Assembly: GCA_938003835.1 (NCBI GenBank) | Contig: CALKXJ010000016.1 | Location: 1 to 64,000 of the forward strand | DNA length: 64,000 nucleotides | Source: an uncultured Bryobacteraceae bacterium | GTDB taxonomy: Bacteria; Acidobacteriota; Terriglobia; Bryobacterales; Bryobacteraceae | Direction of reading: 5' to 3' | Shown here: in pieces, positions 45,074 through 54,553 of the stretch | How the letters are laid out: the number at the start of each line of letters is the position of its first letter | Numbering within the stretch: the first letter of the stretch is position 1 | Program-made: the position numbers and the translations under genes | Notes under the pieces: model-generated | The model's database searches: none | The model's input: only the letters and a program-made list of their open reading frames with translations | What the model was told of the DNA's origin: nothing

Positions 45074-47149
45074 ATGACGAAGATCCTCGTTTCGGCCGGC
45101 TTGGCCTGCTGCCTGCCGTTGACGGCGCAACTGGCGGAAAACCTCGGCGCGGCGGAATGGTACCGGCCGCCGCAGTTGAGCGTGATGGTCGGCTTCATCA
45201 AGGACCCGCAACACAAGCACTACAGCGTCAGGGAATGGGCGAAGGACATCGGCGCCAACTTCGATGCGGCGACCCTGGTGGCGCGCCTCAAGCGCGCTGG
45301 CGTGGTGCAGATCATCTGGTACGACAAATGGATCGACGGGCTCGTCTTCCGCAAAACGAAGACGACCACTTACACCACAGAGCGAGACTTTCTGGCGCCG
45401 CTCGCGGCCGAGTGCAAACGGCACGGCGTCAAGCTCGTCACCTACTTCAACACCTTCTATGACGGCAATCCCGAGTTCGCGCCGTGGGCCGCCCTGGACC
45501 AGCGCGGCAAGCCTATTCCGTTTTCGCCCTTCTGGCCGGAGAACCTGCTGAGCATGTACTCGCCGTTCCGCGAGAAAGCGCTCGAACAGATCCGCGAGCT
45601 GGTGGTGGACTACGGCGTCGACGGCATCTGGCTGGACGTGCCGGGCTACGCCATCATCTCGCACGACGCCTGGACGCGCGAGGCCTTCCGCAAAAAGTAC
45701 GGCAAGGACATGGATGAGGCGACGATGGCCGAGCGCTGGCGGTTCGCCAGCGAATCGGCGGTCGAGTGGAACCGGCAGGTGGCCGAGTTCGTCCGCAAGC
45801 TGAACCCCGGGGTCACGGTGACGACCAACGAAGCGGTGGACCCGGTGCTCGAGGGTCCGGCAAGGGCCGCGGGCATGGCCGCCGTGGTCGACTATTTCAG
45901 CACGGAGCTACACACGCAGGAACTGCAACTGAGCCGCACCCAGTATCTGCGCAACACGATGAAGCCGTTCGAGGCTGGCACGCTGCTCTCCGACGACTGG
46001 TTCACGCCGCTCGCCAGCGGCCCGCTGAAAAGTTCGAAAAGCGCCAACGCGATTCACGTCGAGTGCGCCAGCGTCTTGTCGGCCGGACTGAACCTGTATC
46101 TGGCAGTGACGCTGGCCCACGACGGCTCCGTCGATGAGTACACCCTCAAGCTGATCGATTTGGCGGGAGAGTGGCTGAGAGAGCGCCGGCCGTATCTTGC
46201 CGGCGCCGAGGCCGTGAGCGACGTGGCGATCCTGCTCGGCACGCCGGAGCCGAAAGCGGACGCCTGGCCTGGCGGCCCGGGCGTGAGCGAGCGCGCGACT
46301 TCCGCGATTGCGGCCGACTACAACGACCAGCTCATGAAGCTGGAGCAGCACCTCATCCGCAGCGGCTACCACCCCGAGCGCCTGATCAACCTCCCGCCGC
46401 TACGCACTTACACGGGCCTTCCACGCAGCGTGCGCGCGGTCCTCGTGCCGGACCGGGCGCAGTTGTCCGCGGCGGACCGCCAGATGGTGGAACAGTTCGT
46501 TCGCGGCGGCGGAAGCCTCATCGCGCTGGGCCGCGGAGGGACCCTGCGCGCCGTCACCTTCGACGAACCCGGCCGGGCGGATGCGCTCTTCGGCGTCACC
46601 GGCGCCGGATACACGGCGAATGGAGAGTTCACCGCGATTCTCGACAAGGACACCGAAGTCAGCCTGCGCGGACCCTTGTTGCACATCAAGGCGCAATCGG
46701 CGACACCGATCCTCTATGCCCGTCACCGCCGCGCCGGGGAGGCGCCGTTCCTCACGGTCAATCGGGTCGGCGCCGGCCGGGCGTATCTGGTCGGCTCGCC
46801 GGAAGGGACGCTGCTCGAGCGGGCCGAGGTGCTCGATTTCGTCTGGAAGGCGGCCATCGGCGAACCGGTGACGCGCCTGCTCGCGAATCCCGAACGCTAC
46901 ACGGTGCGCATCCGGCGCCAGGAGCGGCGGCTGATCGTCCACCTGATCGATTCTCCCGGTGTGACGGAAGGGCCCATGCGGCGCTACCGGCCGCTTTATA
47001 CGAGACTCGCGCTGAACAGCCAGGTTCTGCCGAAGTTCGACAAGGCCACGCTCGTGCCCTCAGGGCGGCCGCTCCAGCTCTCCTCCGACGGGATCTGGAA
47101 GGTGATCGAGCTGTTCCCGGATCCCGAACTGACGATCGTGCTGGAGTAG
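45074..47149 (+). CDS. Secreted GH29-like glycosidase with trimerisation-like domain
   Basis: This 691-aa protein has a signal-like start (MTKILVSAGLACCLPLTAQ). The barrel has GH29/fucosidase-type features. These are FDAATLVARLKRAGVVQIIWYDKWIDGLVF, TTYTTERDFLAPLAAECKRHGVKLVTYFNTFYDGNP, and VVDYGVDGIWLDVPGY, where the Asp of GIWLD is the likely nucleophile. Then come a trimerisation-like region (VRAVLVPDRAQLSAADRQMVEQFVRGGGSLIALGRG) and a beta-rich C-terminus. A fucosidase or related exo-glycosidase is the best guess; the general acid is not identified. It is convergent with, and 10 nt from, the paralogue at 47160. Confidence 0.82.
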   Translation: MTKILVSAGLACCLPLTAQLAENLGAAEWYRPPQLSVMVGFIKDPQHKHYSVREWAKDIGANFDAATLVARLKRAGVVQIIWYDKWIDGLVFRKTKTTTYTTERDFLAPLAAECKRHGVKLVTYFNTFYDGNPEFAPWAALDQRGKPIPFSPFWPENLLSMYSPFREKALEQIRELVVDYGVDGIWLDVPGYAIISHDAWTREAFRKKYGKDMDEATMAERWRFASESAVEWNRQVAEFVRKLNPGVTVTTNEAVDPVLEGPARAAGMAAVVDYFSTELHTQELQLSRTQYLRNTMKPFEAGTLLSDDWFTPLASGPLKSSKSANAIHVECASVLSAGLNLYLAVTLAHDGSVDEYTLKLIDLAGEWLRERRPYLAGAEAVSDVAILLGTPEPKADAWPGGPGVSERATSAIAADYNDQLMKLEQHLIRSGYHPERLINLPPLRTYTGLPRSVRAVLVPDRAQLSAADRQMVEQFVRGGGSLIALGRGGTLRAVTFDEPGRADALFGVTGAGYTANGEFTAILDKDTEVSLRGPLLHIKAQSATPILYARHRRAGEAPFLTVNRVGAGRAYLVGSPEGTLLERAEVLDFVWKAAIGEPVTRLLANPERYTVRIRRQERRLIVHLIDSPGVTEGPMRRYRPLYTRLALNSQVLPKFDKATLVPSGRPLQLSSDGIWKVIELFPDPELTIVLE

Positions 47150-47159
47150 CGCGCGGCGC

Positions 47160-49304
47160 TCAGCGCACGATTCGCAACGCCGTCACCGAGGGCGAAGCGC
47201 TCAACTCCGCCCGGACCGACCCCGGCCGGCGGCTGATCCTGATGGGAGTTGCCTCAGGCAGCAGTTCGATTCGGGCGACCTGGCCCAGCACGGCCTCGAG
47301 CGTGAGCTCGATCTGTTCGGGGCCGATGCGCCGCGTCGGATCCGGGGCCATTCCGGATTCTCGAAACGCGCGCGAGCCCGTGTCGCGGTTCATGAGGAAC
47401 AGCAGCAGGCTACCGTCCTTGCGGTTCATCACCATCGAATAGCTACGCCGCGCCCGAACCTGAACCGGCGGGGGACCGATCAGCCGGGCGGCGAGCTCCT
47501 GGAGCAGGCCCTCTGCCGCGGGGATTTCGCCGGCGCTCGCGTAGATTGCCTGTCCCTTGCCGAAGCGGTTTTCGACCACCGCCGGGGCGCCGCCCGCGCC
47601 TTCCCAGACGGCGAGCACCTTTCCCGTGGTCTGCCTCACCCCGAGCGCGGCCGCGTTCAGGCGCAGACGGGCCGCTAGGCCGGCCTCCGGCAGGGCGGCG
47701 AACTGCTTGTAGCCGGCAAGCTCGCCGGCGTAGCGGACGCCGTAGACATCCGCCAGGGCGAAGTCCGGGAGCCGCTTCCCCGCCTGGTCGAACAGACCGG
47801 CATGACCGACGGCGAGCAGCTTGCCGCCCGCCGACACGTAGTCGCGGATCTCGGCGCAAAGCGTCGCGTCCAGAACAGCGTTCTCCGGGATGACGACCAG
47901 CCGGAACTCGCGCCAGTTCACTTTGCGCCGCGGAAAGGCCGTTCCGGTGAACTCGGTAAAGTAGCCGGCGCTGCGCAGGGCGCGATCGGCAGGCTCACCC
48001 GGCCGGGCGGTGACGGGCTCGGTGCGCCGGTGCCAGTTCTCCCAGAGGTCTTGAAGCGAGGGCGGCGCCGCCAGTTCCGGGGAAGGATTTCCTCGCACGA
48101 TGGCCGCATCCGCATACGGGGAACCGCCTTCGAGAAACGGTTTGTGGTCCCGCAGCCAGGCGCCGATGGCGCCGAGCACGGCGAGATCGCCGTTTTCGTC
48201 GAAGACGCCCGAGTGGCCCGGCGCCATCGCCGCGTAGACGTTGGCACCCTGCGTCCAGGCGGTGGCCGCCGAGACGATCGCTTCCTCGGCCGACATGGCC
48301 GGCGGCGGCGCCTTGTCTTCCATGGGAACGTACCAGGAGGAGTTGATCAGCATGCCGACCTCGAACGGGCGGTCCATGTGGTGGCCCACGCGCGCGCCGC
48401 GGTCGATGTTCTCCACCCGGTGGCCTTCCATGGAAAAGAAGTCTGCCAGCGCGTCCACCTGGGCGGCGGTCTTCGGCGCGACAATGTCGGCCATGCCGGC
48501 CCCGTTGAAGGTCAGCGCGATGTCCGGCTGCACTGCCGCGACGGCCCTGCGGATGTCCAGCAGAAAATTGCGGCGGGTTTCGAGGGTGAACTCCGCCGCC
48601 TCGGCGACCGTAGCCTGCCCGATCGGCTTGCCGTAGCGGGCCTCGAACGCCCTCCGGGTGTACGTGTCGTGCGAGAGGCCCGGAGGCTGATTGAAGATGT
48701 CCAGCCATAGCCCGTCGAGCCGCCCGTAGAGCTTCATGATCTCGACCAGGTGATCGATGACGTACTGCCGGTAGGGAGAATGAAACGACATCCAGTCACC
48801 GGGGAAAGGCCGGCCTATGGGTTTACCCTCTCGATCGCGGCAGGCCCACTCGAGAAAGCGCGGCTCGGGATTGTAATCGTAGCCGACCGAATAGTAGACG
48901 ACGATCTTCAGGCCGTGCCGGCGCGCGGCGGCGATGGTCGGCCCCACCAGATCACGTTCGGTCCGGTAGGTGGTCAGCCGGGTGGCGTGGGGCACCAGCC
49001 CGTCGTGCCACTTGTCATAGAAGATCAGTCCCGTCGCTCCGGCCTCCTTGAAGGCCTTCACCGTCCGGTCCGCATCGTAAGAGGCGCCGAGCCCCTTGTT
49101 CCAGGCGGCGAGCGCCGCGCGCTGCTTCTCCGGCGTCCAGGGGCCGGCCACGATGAAGTCCGTGCCCCAGGTGCCGCTGGTGGTGTTGGCGATGAAACCG
49201 GTCATGACGAACAACTGAGGCGGCTCGTAAAAGGCAGCGCGGTTGGCTCCGGTCTGGCCCGGAGCAAGGGCAGCGGCCGCGAAGACCAGGCAAATGACCC
49301 GCAT
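47160..49304 (-). CDS. Secreted GH29-like glycosidase paralogue
   Basis: This is a 714-aa paralogue of the preceding gene, with signal peptide MRVICLVFAAAALAPGQ. The barrel has LIFYDKWHDGLVPHATRLTTYRTERDLVGPTIAAARRHGLKIVVYYSVGYDYNPEP and MKLYGRLDGLWLDIFNQPPG, where LDGLWLD marks the nucleophile position as in GH29. A trimerisation-like segment (FRLVVIPENAVLDATLCAEIRDYVSAGGKLLAVG) follows. Divergent from the TonB receptor gene, from which it is separated by a 372-nt regulatory region. Substrate is unknown. Confidence 0.82.
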   Translation of the reverse strand: MRVICLVFAAAALAPGQTGANRAAFYEPPQLFVMTGFIANTTSGTWGTDFIVAGPWTPEKQRAALAAWNKGLGASYDADRTVKAFKEAGATGLIFYDKWHDGLVPHATRLTTYRTERDLVGPTIAAARRHGLKIVVYYSVGYDYNPEPRFLEWACRDREGKPIGRPFPGDWMSFHSPYRQYVIDHLVEIMKLYGRLDGLWLDIFNQPPGLSHDTYTRRAFEARYGKPIGQATVAEAAEFTLETRRNFLLDIRRAVAAVQPDIALTFNGAGMADIVAPKTAAQVDALADFFSMEGHRVENIDRGARVGHHMDRPFEVGMLINSSWYVPMEDKAPPPAMSAEEAIVSAATAWTQGANVYAAMAPGHSGVFDENGDLAVLGAIGAWLRDHKPFLEGGSPYADAAIVRGNPSPELAAPPSLQDLWENWHRRTEPVTARPGEPADRALRSAGYFTEFTGTAFPRRKVNWREFRLVVIPENAVLDATLCAEIRDYVSAGGKLLAVGHAGLFDQAGKRLPDFALADVYGVRYAGELAGYKQFAALPEAGLAARLRLNAAALGVRQTTGKVLAVWEGAGGAPAVVENRFGKGQAIYASAGEIPAAEGLLQELAARLIGPPPVQVRARRSYSMVMNRKDGSLLLFLMNRDTGSRAFRESGMAPDPTRRIGPEQIELTLEAVLGQVARIELLPEATPIRISRRPGSVRAELSASPSVTALRIVR

Positions 49305-49457
49305 GGGAGGCGCTCCTTCCGGCGGTATCCGCCCGGCGGAAGTCCGGGCGGGGCCTTCTTAAGACTACACCGCAAAACCCGGAGGCCGGATTTCAAGTTG
49401 CTTAACCCGGGATTCGGAAGCGCTGAAACCGCCGGGCGCGGCCGCCGGCGGCGCGGG

Positions 49458-49488
49458 CATTGATTAATGTCACCTTAAGCATTGATTA
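49458..49488 (+). repeat. Two CATTGATTA direct repeats in the glycosidase/TonB intergenic region
   Basis: CATTGATTA is at 49458-49466 and 49480-49488, 22 bp apart, two helical turns. The second copy touches the promoter-like block. The GATTA core resembles the CGATTAA pair in front of the LysR gene. The rest of the 372-nt gap 49305-49676 holds a long leader with no gene that I can support. Confidence 0.5.
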
Positions 49489-49530
49489 GAAAGTTTCGAA
49501 TTCCTTCGCGCCGGATCCTGTGATACCTGT
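49487..49530 (+). promoter_or_regulatory. Promoter-like element of the TonB receptor gene
   Basis: This 44-nt block aligns with 45009-45052: TAGAAAGTTTCGAAT at the left, CCTGTGATACCTGT at the right. It lies about 150 nt before ATG 49677, leaving a long leader. GGGGAGGG at about 49660-49667 is the ribosome-binding site. Confidence 0.5.
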
Positions 49531-49676
49531 AGTATGCGTAGCTTTTGCGTCGAGTGATCGCGCTCGGGGGCACTCTGGGAAGCTGCATCAGCACTGCTAG
49601 ACGCTGCGCCCACCGGGGAAAAGCCGGTTTGCGGAGAGTCCTCCCGGCGAGATTTACTCGGGGAGGGTGTGTGCGA

Positions 49677-52600
49677 ATGTTAAAAGCGATTCGATCCATT
49701 CTGTCGGCGGGGATGGCTGCGGCCGTGCTGCTTGTTGTCGCGCCGCCGGCCGGCGCGCAGATTTCGACGGCGACGATCATCGGTACGGTGACCGACCCGC
49801 AGGGGGCGGTGATCCCCGGCGCGAACCTGGAGCTGGTCAACGTGGCCACGGGGGTACGCCTCCGGACCCAGACCACGCCCACAGGCAACTACCGGTTCCA
49901 GAACCTTCAGGTGGGCACCTACACGCTTTCGGCCTCCGCCGAGGGCTTCTCCACGAAACGGATCGAGCCGTTCACGCTCACGGTGAACCAGACGGTCACG
50001 CTCGACTTCACTCTCGAGGTCGGCACCGTCGCCGAGACGGTCACGGTGGAGGCCATCGGCGCCCAGGTGCAGAGCGCCTCGGCGGAGCTCGGCCAGGTGA
50101 TCGAGCAAAAGCAGGTGCTCGACCTGCCGCTCCGGGGCCGCAACTTCAGCCAGCTCATGATGCTGCAACCGGGCGTGGTGACGGTGCTTCCACCGGGGAG
50201 CCAGTCGCTCAGCTACACCCGGCCGATCGGCGAGGCCACCAATCCCTCGGTCAACGGCCAGAACAACCGTACCAACGTGTACATGCTCGACGGGGTGGTG
50301 AACTTCGAGACCTTCGGCAACGCCTGGGCCGTGCCGCCGATCATCGACGCCATCCAGGAGTTCAAGGTGCAGTCGCACAACGACTCGGCGGAGTTCGGCA
50401 TGGGCTCGGGCGGCACCGTGAATGTGGTGACCCGCTCGGGAACCAACGAACTGCACGGCACGCTGTTCTATTTCGGCCAGAATGACGCCCTCAACGCCCG
50501 GCAGTTCAACGTGGCGCGCGTGCCGGCCTACAAGCTCCACCAGTTCGGCGGCACCGCGGGCGGGCCGATCATCCGCAACAAGACGTTCTATTTCGGCGCC
50601 TATCAGGGCTACCGGTACCGGAGCCCGGCGCTGGTCTACTACAACGTGCCGAGCCAGGCGATGCTGAACGGGGATTTCAGCGGGCCGGAGAAGCAGGGCG
50701 GCGACCTCTTCGACCCGCTCACGACGCGCTACAACCCGGCCACCGGTCTTTACACCCGCGATCCGTTCCCGGGCAACCGGATCCCCGGGGCGCGCATCGA
50801 TCGCCGCATGCTCGAGTATCTGAGCGGCACCAAGGTCCCGCTGCCCACCGTAACCGACCGGCCCCAGTTCAACCAAGTGAACTCGCGGCCGCGCATCATC
50901 GGACAGGACGAGTGGCAGATCAAGGGTGATCATCACTTCTCCAGTACGGATATGGTCTGGTTCCGCTACAACGCACTGGATATGACCGACACCTCCCCGG
51001 GCCGGCACAACCTCATCACCGAGAACAAGCAGACCTCCTACAACATGGCGGGGAGCTGGGTGCACATCTTCGGCCCCACCTCGACGATGCAGGTGCAGTT
51101 CGGCCGTTCAGTCAGCGACATTCCGACAGAAACGCGTTTCGAGGACGTGCCGAAGGACTTGGTGCAGAAGGTGGGACTCGGGCCGGAGCTCGTTCAGTAC
51201 CGGCTGGGCACGGTCATTTCGGGATTCAACCCCGCCGGCTATTTTGGCGGCACGCCGATCATCGCGCCCAACCGTCCGGCGGACAACTGGCAGCTCAAGG
51301 GCAACTACACCCGGATCGTCGGACGGCACACGCTCAAATGGGGCGGCGATTTCATCAGCGCCACCATGCGGCGGCAGCAGGCCTCACACGGCGTGGATTT
51401 CACCCGGCGCGAGACGGCCGATTTAGCCCGCTCGGCCGTGACCGGCGACGCCATGGCCTCGATGCTGCTCAACGTGGCCAACTTCTCCACCCGGCGCAAC
51501 ATCGTCGAGTCGCTACGCTTCGGCGGCAATCTCGGCCTGTTCATCCAGGACACCTGGAAGCTCGGCCCAAAGCTCACCGTGAACATGGGCCTGCGCTTCG
51601 ATCACGCCTGGGTGCCTCAGTATGGCACGGTGGAGGAGGAAAACATCTATACGGGCAACGCCAACACGGACACAGGCGAGTACCTGATCCTCATGACCCC
51701 GCCGCCGTGCGCCTCCAAGGGACGGGCGCCGTGCATCCCCACTCCCGACGGCAGGCTGCCGCAGCATGTGCGTTCGCTCGACGGCGCGCCGCTGATTCCG
51801 GGCCGCGGGTCGATGTTCGGCCCGCGGTTGGGTCTGGCCTACCGGCTAACGGAACGGACCGCCCTGCGGGTCTCCGGTGGCATCTTCTATGACAACTTCG
51901 CCGGCATCTACCAGAGCTCGCGCGGCATCGGAGGCACTTGGCCGGACGTCTCGGTGACGCGCCTGGGGAACCTCAACGAGCCGACGCCGAGCAAGCCCTT
52001 CCCCGGCATTACCGGGCAGGACCCTTCGCTCGGAGCCACCGGTCTGCCCGCGCCGGATCCCTTCAACCAGGAGTGGTGGTTTGTCGACCCGGACTTCAAG
52101 CAGGCCTACTCGATGCAGTGGAACTTCGGCATCCAGCACGAGCTCGCTCAGGCGACGATCCTCGAAGTGAACTACGTGGGCTCTGGCAGCCGAGACCTGT
52201 CGGTCGGCGGCCGGTTCAACACTGCCGTGCGGCCGGGGCCGGGCGATCCGCGCGAGCGGATGCGCTTCCCCTATATGCGGCCCACCTTCTTTGAGAAATC
52301 GATCGGCCGCAGCAACTACAACAGCTTGCAGGTGGCTTTAAAGCGCAGCTTCCACCGCGGGCTGGCGATGACGCTCGCTTATACCTGGTCGAAATCGATC
52401 GACGTAGCCTGCTCGGGCTTCTTCGGCGCCGAGGCCTGCTCGGTGCAGAACGAGTACAACCTGAACGCCGACCGGAGCGTTTCGGCCTTCGACATCCCAC
52501 ACAATCTGGTGGTGAGCTGGGTCTGGGATCTGCCCTTCGGCCGCGGCAAGCGCTGGAGCTCGAACACCCCGCTCGACTACATCTTCGGCGGCTGGCAGTT

Positions 52601-53033
52601 CAATGGCATCGCCAACCTGCGTAACGGCATTCCGTACCACGTGACGGTGCCCGGCGACATCGCCAACATCTTCAACAGCGGAACATACCTCCGGGCGAAT
52701 CTCGTCGGCGACCACAAGCTCTCGAACCCGACTCCGGAGCGCTGGTTCAACACCGCGGCCTTCCAGGCGCCCGCGCCGTTCACCTTCGGCAACCTGGGAC
52801 GCAACACGCTGCGGCCGGATTGGGTGCGGCGTTTCGATCTGTCGCTGTTCCGGCGCTTCCCGATCTCGGGCGACCGGGTGAACCTGGAGCTGCGGCTCGA
52901 GGCGTTCAACGCCTTCAACACGCCGATCTTCGGCACGCCGGACGCCAACCTGGCCAGCCGCAACTTCGGCCTGGTCACCGGCGTTCAGGTGCCGCCGCGG
53001 CAGGTGCAGCTCGGAGCCAAGATCAACTTCTAA
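49677..53033 (+). CDS. Oar-like TonB-dependent outer-membrane receptor
   Basis: This is a 1118-aa receptor from ATG 49677, with GGGGAGGG 9-10 nt upstream; a longer open frame to 49545 has no better start. Signal peptide MLKAIRSILSAGMAAAVLLVVAPPAGAQ. A carboxypeptidase-regulatory-like domain (TATIIGTVTDPQGAVIPGANLELVN... TYTLSASAEGFSTK) leads into the plug (VLDLPLRGRNFSQLMMLQPGV, NGQNNRTNVYMLDGVVNF, NVVTRSGTNELHGTLFYF). A 22-strand barrel ends in LGAKINF. It imports a large or scarce substrate using the TonB-ExbBD motor. It is intact, in contrast to the remnant at 9174. The TPR gene follows 73 nt later, so a long transcript through the CoA-transferase operon is possible. Confidence 0.93.
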   Translation: MLKAIRSILSAGMAAAVLLVVAPPAGAQISTATIIGTVTDPQGAVIPGANLELVNVATGVRLRTQTTPTGNYRFQNLQVGTYTLSASAEGFSTKRIEPFTLTVNQTVTLDFTLEVGTVAETVTVEAIGAQVQSASAELGQVIEQKQVLDLPLRGRNFSQLMMLQPGVVTVLPPGSQSLSYTRPIGEATNPSVNGQNNRTNVYMLDGVVNFETFGNAWAVPPIIDAIQEFKVQSHNDSAEFGMGSGGTVNVVTRSGTNELHGTLFYFGQNDALNARQFNVARVPAYKLHQFGGTAGGPIIRNKTFYFGAYQGYRYRSPALVYYNVPSQAMLNGDFSGPEKQGGDLFDPLTTRYNPATGLYTRDPFPGNRIPGARIDRRMLEYLSGTKVPLPTVTDRPQFNQVNSRPRIIGQDEWQIKGDHHFSSTDMVWFRYNALDMTDTSPGRHNLITENKQTSYNMAGSWVHIFGPTSTMQVQFGRSVSDIPTETRFEDVPKDLVQKVGLGPELVQYRLGTVISGFNPAGYFGGTPIIAPNRPADNWQLKGNYTRIVGRHTLKWGGDFISATMRRQQASHGVDFTRRETADLARSAVTGDAMASMLLNVANFSTRRNIVESLRFGGNLGLFIQDTWKLGPKLTVNMGLRFDHAWVPQYGTVEEENIYTGNANTDTGEYLILMTPPPCASKGRAPCIPTPDGRLPQHVRSLDGAPLIPGRGSMFGPRLGLAYRLTERTALRVSGGIFYDNFAGIYQSSRGIGGTWPDVSVTRLGNLNEPTPSKPFPGITGQDPSLGATGLPAPDPFNQEWWFVDPDFKQAYSMQWNFGIQHELAQATILEVNYVGSGSRDLSVGGRFNTAVRPGPGDPRERMRFPYMRPTFFEKSIGRSNYNSLQVALKRSFHRGLAMTLAYTWSKSIDVACSGFFGAEACSVQNEYNLNADRSVSAFDIPHNLVVSWVWDLPFGRGKRWSSNTPLDYIFGGWQFNGIANLRNGIPYHVTVPGDIANIFNSGTYLRANLVGDHKLSNPTPERWFNTAAFQAPAPFTFGNLGRNTLRPDWVRRFDLSLFRRFPISGDRVNLELRLEAFNAFNTPIFGTPDANLASRNFGLVTGVQVPPRQVQLGAKINF

Positions 53034-53106
53034 GGCGGTGGGCGGGCGGCTTCGGGAGCAGGCGTGCTTCGCGAGCCGCCTAAGCCCGGTCGTTAAACTG
53101 GAATGG

Positions 53107-54525
53107 ATGCTCGCGCGGGTGGTTCTTTCGGTGTGTCTTGCCGCCACCCTAGCAGCCCCGAAAGAGCCCCCGTGCAAAGGCCCGCAAGAGCTCGAGGCGG
53201 CGGCCGCCGCTGACCCGACGGAAAAGCCCTGGCTGGCCCTCGGCCAGTGGCATGCGGCGCGAAATCAGGCCCTCTGTGCTGCTGAGGCATTCGGCGAAGC
53301 GGTGAAGCGCAACCCGCGGTCTGCCGCAGCACGGCACGCCCATGCTCTGGCGATGTTGAAGCTCGGCCGAACCGAGGAAGCCAGGTGGGAACTCGAGCAG
53401 GCCGTCGAGCTGGAGCCGGACAACGCAGCCGCACTGGTCAATCTCGGGGTTCTCCATCAACAGGCGGGCCGCAGCCGGGAGGCGGAAGAGTTTTTCCGGC
53501 GCGCTGTGGCCGCCGACCCGAAGTTTGTCCTCGGTTACCTGAACTTGGGCCTCACGCTCACTGCGCAGGCACGCCATGGCGAAGCGGAAACGGCGCTGCG
53601 CGCCGCGCAGAAATTCGAGCCTGACAATCCGGCGCTGCTCACCGCGCTCGGTATGGTGCTGGTGCGCCAGCGACGACCGGAGGAGGCGCTACCGAGCCTC
53701 CGGCGGGCTGCCGAACTTCAGCCCCGCTCGGCGGTGGCGCGCCTGAACGTCGGCCTCGCGCTCGCCGACCTCGGCTGGCACGACCGGGCCGTTAAGGAGT
53801 TCGACGAAGCCCTGCGCCTGGATCCGAAGCTGGCTGAAGCCCACTACGGCCGTGGCCGCGCCCTCTACGAGATGGGGAAGCTCGAGGAGGCGCGCCTGGC
53901 GCTCGAGCAGGCGCGGACCCTCCGGCCCAGGCATCCTGAGACGCTCATGTTCCTGGGCATGATCGAGGCCGACCTGGGCCGGACTCAGGCGGCGATTCCG
54001 CTGCTGACGGAATCGGTCACCCTGGCGCCCTCGAACCCCACGGCGCGCTACCGGCTGGGCAAGGCGCTCGTCGATCTGGGCGAGACCGAGCGCGGCATCG
54101 AGCACCTGAAGGCCGCCGTCGCGCTCGACGCGGGCCATCAACAGGCCGTCTTTCAACTCATGCGGGTCTATGCCGCGCGCGACCGGGCGATTTCCCGCCA
54201 GTACGGCGAGCAGCTCCGCGAGATCAAACAGCGCGAGGCGGCCGCGGCGCGGGCCCGCGTACTTTCCAACCAAGGGCTCGAAGCGGCCAGGCAGGGCGAT
54301 TGGCCGCTGGCGGTCGGCCGCCTGCGAGAGGCTGTGGCGGTTTGCGGGGACTGCGGTCTCGCCGCCCGGTTGCGCAAGAACCTGGGTTTGATTCTGGCCC
54401 AGTCCGGCGATGACGCAGGCGCGGTGGCCGAGCTCGAGGCGGCTCATGCGCTCGACCGCGAGGACCGCGACATCGAATACGCCCTCGAACAGGTTCGAAG
54501 GAGGACCGCCGCCGCTCGCCGCTGA
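53107..54525 (+). CDS. Secreted TPR-repeat protein
   Basis: This 472-aa protein has a signal peptide (MLARVVLSVCLAATLAAP) and about nine to ten 34-residue tetratricopeptide repeats, for example PRSAAARHAHALAMLKLGRTEEARWELEQAVELEP and PDNAAALVNLGVLHQQAGRSREAEEFFRRAVAADP. No catalytic domain is visible. Such proteins often follow TonB receptor genes in Acidobacteriota and may scaffold uptake complexes in the periplasm. The longer upstream start at 53038 would add a basic stretch before the signal peptide, so ATG 53107 is preferred. The stop is 28 nt before the first substrate-binding protein. Confidence 0.85.
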   Translation: MLARVVLSVCLAATLAAPKEPPCKGPQELEAAAAADPTEKPWLALGQWHAARNQALCAAEAFGEAVKRNPRSAAARHAHALAMLKLGRTEEARWELEQAVELEPDNAAALVNLGVLHQQAGRSREAEEFFRRAVAADPKFVLGYLNLGLTLTAQARHGEAETALRAAQKFEPDNPALLTALGMVLVRQRRPEEALPSLRRAAELQPRSAVARLNVGLALADLGWHDRAVKEFDEALRLDPKLAEAHYGRGRALYEMGKLEEARLALEQARTLRPRHPETLMFLGMIEADLGRTQAAIPLLTESVTLAPSNPTARYRLGKALVDLGETERGIEHLKAAVALDAGHQQAVFQLMRVYAARDRAISRQYGEQLREIKQREAAAARARVLSNQGLEAARQGDWPLAVGRLREAVAVCGDCGLAARLRKNLGLILAQSGDDAGAVAELEAAHALDREDRDIEYALEQVRRRTAAARR

Positions 54526-54553
54526 AGGATCCGCTCGCGATTCTCACCGTGTC

